This document shows positions 56,888 through 64,000 of a stretch of DNA of 64,000 bases, piece after piece. The stretch comes from Vermamoeba vermiformis (lineage: Eukaryota; Tubulinea; Echinamoebida): the NCBI GenBank assembly GCA_045837725.1, contig JBEWZL010000200.1, positions 214,421 through 278,420 on the forward strand, in the 5' to 3' direction. Under the pieces are notes generated by a model. The model worked only from the letters and a program-made list of their open reading frames with translations. It was not told the origin of the DNA and searched no databases. The position numbers and the translations under genes are program-made. Numbering within the stretch: the first letter of the stretch is position 1; the number at the start of each line of letters is the position of its first letter.

Positions 56888-57615
56888 TTAGTTCTTCTTC
56901 TTGTGAGAGACACCAACAGTTCTGCCTCTGCGACCAGTGGTCTTGGTGTGTTGACCGCGCACACGGACACCCCACCAGTGGCGCATACCACGGTGGCAAC
57001 GGATCTTCTTCAAACGTTCAATATCTTCACGCAACTTGGTGTCGACGGCGTTGGCAACAACTTGACTGTAAGTACCGTCACGGTGATCCTTTTGTCTGTT
57101 CAAGAACCAGTTGGGGATCTTGTAGTCCTTGGGGTTTTGGATGATCTTGACGATGCGATCAATTTCATCAGCCTTCAATTCACCAGCACTGAAATTAAAA
57201 TTGTTTAATTACTTGCTAATAAATATTATATGTATATAAGATGTGATAATAAGCGGGTTACAATAAATTAATATTATCAATAATTAATAAATTAAAAATT
57301 GATAATGGGCGCACTTACCGCTTGTTTAAATCGACCTCAGCCTTCTTGCAAACAATGTTGGCAAATCGGCGACCAATACCCTTAACGGCGGTCAAGGCAT
57401 ACATAATTTTTTGTCTGCCATCGATGTTGGAGTTCAAAATACGGAGAATGTGTTGGAACTCCTTCTCGTCGTTGTAAATAACCAAAGAAGATGACTAAAT
57501 AATAATAATTATTAATTATTCTACGTTGTGGATTAAATCTACATCTTCTTTCTACGCTATATTCGTGAATGCTGTAATATTGGCTAGCGTAATAATAATT
57601 ATTGATCCATACCAT
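56888..57615 (-). CDS. RPS18: 40S ribosomal protein S18 (uS13)
   Basis: 159 residues in three coding exons: the ATG alone (57613-57615), 57319-57494 and 56888-57188. After the initiator comes [20 protein letters not shown], then [80 protein letters not shown] and [17 protein letters not shown]. All are hallmarks of eukaryotic uS13, which lines the decoding-site head of the small subunit. The start codon forms its own exon, an economy seen in some ribosomal protein genes. Divergent to the zinc-finger gene. Confidence 0.97.
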
Positions 57616-57810
57616 TTTATAAATGCGTGAGGCTGAGTTGTGCTCCTTGGACAAAATGCGAGGGAAGAAAAGGAAAGAAGCCAAACCGAGTGAGGTACTT
57701 TTCCTCCCTGAATTTTTTTGGGAGGAAAATTGATGTTTGTCATGACTTAATCTGTGCAATTAAGTCCCGCTATTGGATCGCGAATAACAATCGAAGGCAA
57801 CACAACTGAA

Positions 57811-58709
57811 ATGTACAAACGACTATTGAATAAATCTAAACAAAAGGAGTTCGATGATTCTGACTCGGTTTCCTCTCAAGAGGAACCAAGATCTGTTGAC
57901 GATCATGAAGTTAGCGACGAGGAAAATATGGAAAATAATGAAGATATTATAGAAAATGACGAGGAGCAGGAGGACAATCGCGACTTTGATATTACCGATC
58001 CAAATCTTGATGTGGTCACCGAAGATGAGTTAGCACAGTCTGGAAAGAATGCCAAAGGCGACTTTGTTTGTACATTATGCCCAAAGAAAAAATTGGATTC
58101 ATTATTGGCGGTTCGCGAGCACCTCCAATCAAAGGTAAGCCTCAACGAAATTATTACTCTTGTTAATTATTATTTGTAGGGTCACTTAAAACGAGAACAA
58201 ATTGCAGCTAAACTCGTCGCAGAAGAAGAAGAACGAATGCAAGTTGAAAAGAGCAAGGGCAAGAAGAAGAAGGTCGAGACATCGCCACAGGTTGACACAA
58301 CTAGCCCCAAGACGAATAAGACCAACAAAAAGAAGCGACAGAGCGGCGAACAGAGTGCTGCAAGTGATGATGCGACAGTACCCGCAGCGCGTGAGAAGAA
58401 GCAGCAGGGTGACAAGCACAGTGCACAGACCGAGAAACAGAGTGGTGACACGAACACGCGCGATTATAACAATAACACAACAATAATAAGAAGAACCAGA
58501 ACAGCAAGGGCCCCACTAAGACCGATCAAAGCGCGGCAGTGAAGAGTGACAATTTGAAGAGAAAGCGACCGCAAGAGACCGAGTCTGAAGAGCAGCCCCA
58601 CAAGAAACAGAAGCGCGTTGAACAGCAATCTCCTGCTTCTAAAAAAGGAAATTCTAACAACGGCAGTACAAACTCTAAAAAAGGCACTGCAGCTAAGAAC
58701 AAGAAGTAG
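57811..58709 (+). CDS. Basic nuclear protein with a U1-type C2H2 zinc finger
   Basis: Starts MYKRLLNKSKQKEFDDSDSV. An acidic stretch (NNEDIIENDEEQEDNRDFDI) precedes the finger, GDFVCTLCPKKKLDSLLAVREHL...GHLKRE (CX2C then HX5H, zf-met/U1-like spacing), which spans the intron 58135-58179. The rest is Lys/Gln/Ser-rich (KSKGKKKKVETSPQ, KKQQGDKHSAQTEKQSG), ending KKGTAAKNKK. The frame changes by one base within an AAC/AAT repeat at about 58466-58492. No intron closes it, so a base error or a real frameshift is present. Probable nucleolar or ribosome-assembly role, by composition only. Confidence 0.65.
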
Positions 58710-58919
58710 AATAACTAATATCAAGTGAATTGTACAATGCTGAGTGAGTAATAAACCCACGGAGTGTATATAGATCACACAACAGCACCGCACTTTATTG
58801 CACGGAATACGCAAGACGTCTTTGCCAAATAAGGCAATACCTTCTGAGGGCTGCCTCCAAAGACTGCTTTCACCGTGCGCGCATCAAGTCACCAGTCACA
58901 TCAAAGTCACTGCAACTCT

Positions 58920-59591
58920 CTACTGCGTGCCATCGCGATTGTCCATGTACACCAAGCTCTGTGTGATGGCATTCACAGGACTCGCTTTGACACGTGTCAA
59001 ATTGTGAATGTGACGGCGGATATTCGCCTCTAACTGCACGGTGCGCTCTCTGAACTGCGTGCCCTCATCGCTGTGCAGTATATTCGATCGTTCGAGCACT
59101 ACGCGCCCTGGTCTAGCGCGCATCTTGCGAGAGAGCAGCACTGCGTTCTGTTTGAACTTGAGCTCGCGCAGTGTGTGATGCAATTGACGTGCAATAGTGC
59201 TGGGCTCGCACAAAATGTTGGCATCGAGCAGTTGTTGGGGTAGCGGTCGTTTATCACTCGTAAGTAATTTTTCGATCAGATGCGCCACAGCGTCAAACGG
59301 CATCCGCGTGCCTAGAGCCCAAATTTCTTCTGCGAAGTGAATATCGTTCTTAGAATCACTCTTTTCTTCTCCAAGTGATGAAGCAGGTTTCGAAATCCGT
59401 TCAGAAAATTCGAAATTATTTGTTGCATCCAGCCGAGTATCTTGGAGCGTAGTATTGTTGTCTGATACGCATGATATTAATAATTGTTTAATTAATCTTT
59501 ACATATACGCGAGAAATTACTTACTATTAAACACGGGACCTAATTTCAAAGTCGGAATTGCAACACGATCTTGCAGTACTAGCGCTGTCAT
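58920..59591 (-). CDS. Unknown helical protein, two exons
   Basis: About 208 residues. The first exon is MTALVLQDRVAIPTLKLGPV; the second starts NNNTTLQDTRLDATNNFEFS. The conserved-looking core is IWALGTRMPFDAVAHLIEKL, LLDANILCEPSTIARQLHHT and FKQNAVLLSRKMRARPGRVV, then QLEANIRRHIHNLTRVKASP. The core is predicted to be mainly helical; no family recognised. A TGACACGTGTCA palindrome (58988-58999) is inside the coding sequence, giving LTRVK on the coding strand. Confidence 0.6.
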
Positions 59592-59838
59592 GGTGGTGGT
59601 GTTGGATGTGACTCGTGGTCGTCAAGTTGTGTGGTGTTATGACTTTGGGCGGCAATAGTTGTCGCTCGCAGTTTTACTCGCAATCTTTTCGCGGTGCCGA
59701 TGACATTTAGACAGGCAGTTCACTCGCGTCTACTGCGGGCTCGAGTATAATTGAATTTTACGCAAGGGAAATCTCCCGGCACATGCGCGGCATTGGCCTG
59801 AACGGGCGCACAGGGCTAGTGTAGTATTACGACTAGCG

Positions 59839-60795
59839 ATGTACGCCTCTGGTGCATCCTCGTTTCACTTGTGGATTGTCGAGGAGTTTAACAACCTCAA
59901 AAAAGCCAAGCCTGATGCGACAGTTGATTATGTAGTAAGCAGCGAATATATTGCGAATATTATCAGTTAATAGTAATCATATTATTATGGAGGTACTGGA
60001 CGATGTTCTCAAAATTAAACCACCACGAGAATACCCGTTAGAAACAGCGCATCTCGGCACGCTCTTCATCATGGATAAAGACAAAGACGGTAAATTTAGC
60101 GTGCATGACCTCATAGACTTCGCGACATTGTATCATGAACGACAAGCGCGCCAGGATGTGGTTGATTTTTTGGTAATTAATTTTAAAATTCATCAAAAAT
60201 ATTACACATTCATAGTCTGCCGTAAATGCTTTTAATAATAGTCGTATAATCGGTATTTCTACAATTTACGAGGCTAAAATATTTAGTTGCTGATCGGTTG
60301 GTTTGATCGAAACAGAAAGACTTTCAAGGGTTCTGCACCATGCAGCTGTGGTACTACGTGTCGCAACAGAATGGCGAACAAGCATTTGTCGAGTGGTTCT
60401 GCAAGCTATTCGCGCACAATATGACGGGCGAGGTCACGGGGCACTCGGGCACGATCTTCTTCAATCGCGATGCTGTCAAGACACTCCACACCCTGCTGAA
60501 TATGAGCAAGGCCTATGGATTGGATATACAGAGCTTTTTTGATCTGCTGCAACGTGTCGCTGAAGAGCAGGTAAGATCCGGTGTCAGATGAGGGTGACTG
60601 CCGTCGACAGTGCATCAGAATTACTCCGATATGAAAGTGGTCTAACGATATATACAGAAACAAATGCAGCTCGACGATGAACAGCTTGATGATCTAGTTC
60701 CTCTCGCTGTACTGCGCAGATTCGCTACGGACTTTGTAGGTGGTTTCATCTCGTTCATGCAAGCACTAGGCTTCTCACCTGACAATGAATTGTAG
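59839..60795 (+). CDS. EF-hand protein
   Basis: About 220 residues. The first exon is MYASGASSFHLWIVEEFNNL; then VLKIKPPREYPLETAHLGTLF leads to one canonical EF-hand loop, DKDKDGKFSVHD, followed by LIDFATLYHERQARQDVVDF. The rest is helical and hydrophobic: FQGFCTMQLWYYVSQQNGEQ, FVEWFCKLFAHN, FNRDAVKTLHTLLNMSKAYG, FVGGFISFMQALGFSPDNEL. A second, degenerate EF-hand may be hidden in the middle. The second exon needs an unusual acceptor (ATGGAG). A Ca2+-responsive role is likely; no named family. Confidence 0.65.
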
Positions 60796-61326
60796 AGCAG
60801 CATTCACTGCTGGTATACTCCCTGTACATATTAATCGACTTGTAAATTAAATTTCCTGCAAACATCCGCTTTTGTCGATCGTCTTTGTCAGTCCCGTGCA
60901 GCGCGATGAGGATAGTATTGAGCACTACGATCAAGACCACCCCTCGCGCCAACAGCTGCATAGTCCTTCAGATTTCATGCAGTGCTCAGTTGTCACTCTC
61001 GTTTTTGGGTCGCAAACCAACTCTGACTGCGCCTTGACCTCTCCGCGATTCTGGTACGTAGTTTGTTGGCCCTGCGCTGCTCGTGCGATGTCTCTCGGCG
61101 CACTGCTGCACGCGGTGCTGCTCCTGGAGGGGTCGACGATCGGATGCTCGAAAACGCAATAATTCAACGCGACGTTATTCGCATAATTTCTAACACTACT
61201 TCTCAACTGATTCATGCCTATTATGCACAGAAATACAGCGCTAATATTTCAGTCAAGAAGAGAAGTAATTTTTGACTTAGATGGGTTTAATTTTAAAACT
61301 TCAACAACACTTGTAGATTATGTTTA
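60796..61326. other. Unresolved region, possible small minus-strand membrane-protein gene
   Basis: On the minus strand an open stretch (about 60860-60960) encodes LARGVVLIVVLNTILIALHG, one convincing membrane span followed by a charged tail. About 150 bp upstream, another frame reads SSTPPGAAPRAAVRRETS, reminiscent of the Sec61-beta N-terminal region. The two could not be joined in frame by visible splice sites. Treated as a candidate only. Confidence 0.25.
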
Positions 61327-62637
61327 ATGGTAATGCGACAGCGTGGACGTGATTATAAAAATTATATTAACGAATATAAACGCCCCCAGACTGACACACC
61401 AAATCCATCGCAACAACAGAAGAAGACTGGCTTGCAGTGGCGAGGCAAAGACTTCTCCTTTGCGCGCCCTCAATCCACCACCACACTACCCACCTCCCCT
61501 GCACCCAATCCGCACTCACCGCTCAGTGCCCCAACCACGCCTGTTAATAGCTCACCCCTCGTTACGCAGCCACATCCACTCACTCCCACACAGCCTGAAC
61601 ACACCGACACACATTCTATCACTACTCCTAGTCTCGAGCAGGGCACACAGGACACGAGTAGGACACTAGGCCCTGCACTGACCGAGCACAAACCCGTTGT
61701 AAATATGATCAAGTCAGCCCCCAAGATGACCGCACTGCCTGTATATAGTCCCAACCCGCTGCAGTCGCGCGGTGTCGTCAGGGCACCCACCCCCGTGCTG
61801 CACGCACCGCCCCCCCACCCACTCACACCGACACAGCCCAAGATGGCAGCGACTGTGCGGCCAGTGGTCAGTCCGCCCCTCGTGCCTGAAGATCGCAAGC
61901 GCAAAGCAGATCAGATGATGTCCGCGAACACGCCTGAAATGCAGTACAAGCGGCGTGTGGTGCAAGCCCTGCAGAGTGACGCGAAGAGTGCCGGACAGCC
62001 CGCACTGACACCGTTCCTCAACTGCGAGGACGTGCTAACGCGACTGCTGCCCTTTCACATCTTTCAGCCCGTGGACAGCGAGACCCTGGTCGATGGTCTG
62101 CGCGAAGAAGAGCTGCAAGTGCGCTATCAACAGCTGCTCGACGACTATCACGCGCGCAGTGCAGTGAGTGCGTGCAGCGAGGAGGCGCTGCTGATGGAAC
62201 GGCTGCTGTGGAGCGAACAGCGCGAGGAGTTGCAAGCGAGTCGTGAGCTGTTGAACAAGTACCTCGCACAGCTGCAGCAACAGCGGCAGTTGCAACAACA
62301 GCTGCTCCACTCCACCGTGAGCACTGGACCCAGCACCAACACCGTGCCCGCGGTGATGCACGGCACTGGCACACCACTGACACCCGGGGCAGTGAAAGTG
62401 ATTGCCAGCACACCGCACACCGCACCGCGCACACAGCCGCTCAATGTGGCCGTGATGGCACCTGGCATGGGCAAGACTGGCCTGCTCTCGGCACAGACCA
62501 TGGCGCTGATTCAGAAAGTCGCGCATCATCAGAGTGTCAGACCGAGTGTGGTGACACCTGTCAATGTGGTGCCCGTACCACCCGCGATCAGCAAAGACGA
62601 GCACGTGATCAATCTGTTGCCACAGAACAAGAGTTGA
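61327..62637 (+). CDS. BICRA/GLTSCR1-domain protein (ncBAF chromatin remodeller subunit)
   Basis: Intronless 436-residue protein. A Pro/Thr-rich disordered N-half (TSPAPNPHSPLSAPTTPVNS) contains a basic motif, EDRKRKADQMM. The conserved GLTSCR1 domain follows: TPFLNCEDVLTRLLPFHIFQ, then YQQLLDDYHARSAV, SEEALLMERLLWSEQREELQ and SRELLNKYLAQLQ. The PF...D...RLLP(Y/F)HxFQ opening and the paired helices are diagnostic of BICRA/BICRAL, scaffold subunits of the non-canonical BAF complex. The C-terminus is low-complexity. The conserved domain is intact. Confidence 0.82.
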   Translation: MVMRQRGRDYKNYINEYKRPQTDTPNPSQQQKKTGLQWRGKDFSFARPQSTTTLPTSPAPNPHSPLSAPTTPVNSSPLVTQPHPLTPTQPEHTDTHSITTPSLEQGTQDTSRTLGPALTEHKPVVNMIKSAPKMTALPVYSPNPLQSRGVVRAPTPVLHAPPPHPLTPTQPKMAATVRPVVSPPLVPEDRKRKADQMMSANTPEMQYKRRVVQALQSDAKSAGQPALTPFLNCEDVLTRLLPFHIFQPVDSETLVDGLREEELQVRYQQLLDDYHARSAVSACSEEALLMERLLWSEQREELQASRELLNKYLAQLQQQRQLQQQLLHSTVSTGPSTNTVPAVMHGTGTPLTPGAVKVIASTPHTAPRTQPLNVAVMAPGMGKTGLLSAQTMALIQKVAHHQSVRPSVVTPVNVVPVPPAISKDEHVINLLPQNKS

Positions 62638-62719
62638 TGGCATGATGCGAATAAATAAGGTTGTATTATTGTTAAATAGGACCATAGACTATGTACAATG
62701 TGAATACAATTGCGCGCTG

Positions 62720-63619
62720 TTAGCTGCCGTCCCCTGCGCGGTGCAGTCGCTGTTCCATGGCCTGCACCAGGGACAGCATTTCATCGACCAGGGCCACGCT
62801 CTGCACTGACAGCATCGTGCGCGGTGTGCTGCGCGGTGATTTGCTGGCTGTCACGTGCTCGGTACTGACAGGCACGTGATTGGTTGATGCGTGTTCGGTA
62901 CTGACAGGCACGTGATTGGTTGATGCGTGTTCGGTACTGACAGGCACGTGATTGGCTGTCACGTGCAGTCCATTGGTGCTGTCAGTCGTCTTACTCGCAG
63001 CACTGGCCGTGAGATCACGTGCCATGAGCTCGGCTTTGAGATCTTTAATCTCGTCACGTGCGCGCTGCAAGAGATCGGTGAGTTCATCGCGCTCAGTGTG
63101 CAGGTACGTGATCTCTTCCAGCTGCTTGTCAGTCACCTCACGCGCGCGCTTGACTTCATCGCTCAGTGTGCGCTCCACGCGCTCCAGTCGCTCGTTCTCT
63201 TGCTCCACACTCACCAGCTGTGCTTTCACTGAATCGTAGTCACGTGACAGTCGTGCCACACTCTCCTTCAGCTCGTCAATCTGACCACTCGCATCACGTC
63301 GTGCCACCACTCCGCGCTCGCGCTCCTCCTCGACCACGCGCTTCATCTGCTCCACGGCACTCTGTCGCTCACGCTTCTCGCGCTCACTGCGCTCCAGCTC
63401 CTGCTCGACTTGACGCAGTTGTTCCGCTTGTCGCGCACTGGTCTCCTCCAGCTCCTTGATGGTCTCTTCGAGCTCCTGTTCGACCATCCTGCTCGACTGT
63501 TCGAGCTCGTCGTGCTGCGTCTCCAGCTCACTCAGCGCACTCTGCAGCTCCGTGCACCGCGCAGTCAGTTCCACCACTTGACGCTGCAGTGCCTCCACGG
63601 ATTGATTCGACTCGCTCAT
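62720..63619 (-). CDS. Coiled-coil protein, possibly NudE-like
   Basis: Intronless, 299 residues. Residues about 5-210 form one continuous coiled coil (ELEETIKELEETSARQAEQL, SVEQENERLERVERTLSDEV, LLQRARDEIKDLKAELMARD). The heptad pattern and the R-x-KDLKxEL ending resemble NDE1/NudE dynein regulators, but coiled coils mislead, so this is tentative. A Ser/Thr-rich region contains a 12-residue tandem repeat (NHVPVSTEHAST). The C-terminal helix is LVDEMLSLVQAMEQRLHRAG. Confidence 0.6.
   Translation of the reverse strand: MSESNQSVEALQRQVVELTARCTELQSALSELETQHDELEQSSRMVEQELEETIKELEETSARQAEQLRQVEQELERSEREKRERQSAVEQMKRVVEEERERGVVARRDASGQIDELKESVARLSRDYDSVKAQLVSVEQENERLERVERTLSDEVKRAREVTDKQLEEITYLHTERDELTDLLQRARDEIKDLKAELMARDLTASAASKTTDSTNGLHVTANHVPVSTEHASTNHVPVSTEHASTNHVPVSTEHVTASKSPRSTPRTMLSVQSVALVDEMLSLVQAMEQRLHRAGDGS
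62861..62956 (-). repeat. 36-bp tandem repeat within coding sequence
   Basis: Units at 62861-62896 and 62897-62932 are identical; the third (62933-62956) is partial. Each contains CACGTG and encodes NHVPVSTEHAST. Probably arose by slippage or unequal exchange. Confidence 0.9.
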
Positions 63620-64000
63620 CGTGCCCTGCGAGAGGTGTCAGTAGTGTCGTGGTGCAGCATCGATGCACGAGTGATAACGTCGCGCGGAATGGTGATTTAA
63701 TTTAAATTCAGAATAATAATATCAATATCAATAATATATTTAGGAGCAGTATATGGCGTATTAATGTCATATAGAGCTGGGTTATCGCGTACAATGCAAT
63801 ACTTACTCAGATGTGTAAAGATATCATGTAATAATGCAAATTGAATTGAGATTGCCTGTTGATGACGAGCTGAATATACACGATGCAACGAGGTCTATAT
63901 ATATATTAATTCTATGATGATGATCTATTGCCTCGTGTTTGTTCGACACGTGTCGCTGGATCTGATAATTAATTCAACTTCGTCATCACAAACACAACAC
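63620..64000. other. Window end, no supported gene
   Basis: 380 bp upstream of the coiled-coil gene. AT-rich tracts (ATATATATATT near 63899) and one near-palindrome, CGACACGTGTCG (about 63945). Probably promoter sequence; no ORF or RNA gene supported. Confidence 0.35.

Noticed and set aside
61470-61904. 144-residue minus-strand ORF
   Set aside because: Shadow of the Pro/Thr-rich region of the BICRA-like gene.
62035-62685. 216-residue minus-strand ORF
   Set aside because: Antisense to the conserved GLTSCR1 domain; composition (Leu, Gln, His) reflects the other strand.
1-64000. CRISPR arrays, prokaryotic operons, viral genes or toxin genes
   Set aside because: No spaced direct repeats, no intronless polycistronic clusters and no viral hallmark proteins were seen; the window is typical compact eukaryotic DNA.

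Overview
The window is nuclear DNA from a unicellular eukaryote. Almost every gene is broken by short spliceosomal introns (mostly 45-75 nt, GT-AG, CTRAY-type branch sites), intergenic spaces are a few hundred bases or less, and the products are typically eukaryotic: ribosomal proteins uS13 and eL19, RPB11, an SR protein, U2SURP, AMP deaminase, PIG-O and RAMP4. An RNAi-type RNA-dependent RNA polymerase, an LPS-deacylating acyloxyacyl hydrolase, a Zn(II)2Cys6 factor, TMEM94, BICRA and DUF4708 relatives, and minor-class (U12) introns together suggest an amoebozoan or an early-branching opisthokont-like protist. The sequence alone does not name the species.

Layout. 0-6 kb: 3' part of an RdRP gene (a 5S rRNA gene sits inside one of its introns), a membrane-anchored GST-like protein, and a small unknown protein. 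6-11 kb: a roughly 1,495-residue BRCT-DUF4062-NACHT-WD40 protein resembling the C-terminal half of TEP1. 11.8-20 kb: twinfilin (with an AT-AC U12 intron), a Zn2Cys6 transcription factor, a three-repeat PsbP-like protein, and a rhodanese/dual-specificity phosphatase. 20-30 kb: a four-helix membrane protein, a PlsC acyltransferase, acyloxyacyl hydrolase, an orphan, and PIG-O. 30-40 kb: a nucleolin-like protein, a DUF4708-SAP protein, a 2.8 kb insertion carrying two divergent orphan genes between a broken and an intact copy of the AMP deaminase 3' end, and AMP deaminase. 40-47 kb: RNA-processing and ribosome genes (SR protein, SET protein, U2SURP, eL19, RAMP4). 47-64 kb: a TMEM94 homologue, an orphan, RPB11, a glycosyltransferase-MYND fusion, uS13, a zinc-finger protein, orphans, a BICRA/GLTSCR1-domain protein and a coiled-coil protein.

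No operon-like functional cluster is seen. Genes alternate between strands, with short divergent promoters and tight convergent ends. The strongest signals not explained by gene content are at the DNA level. A 12-bp palindrome, TGACACGTGTCA, occurs 12 times exactly, and nine of those copies lie just upstream of intron acceptors. CACGTG is heavily over-represented in the GC-richer genes, including inside codons. MADS/MEF2-like decamers CTA(A/T)4TAG cluster at 49-55 kb and interrupt otherwise GC-rich coding sequence. Three convincing U12 introns and four GC-AG introns, all with GCAAGT donors, are present. Exon boundaries were inferred by eye from splice signals and protein continuity. Gene spans are more reliable than individual exon edges.
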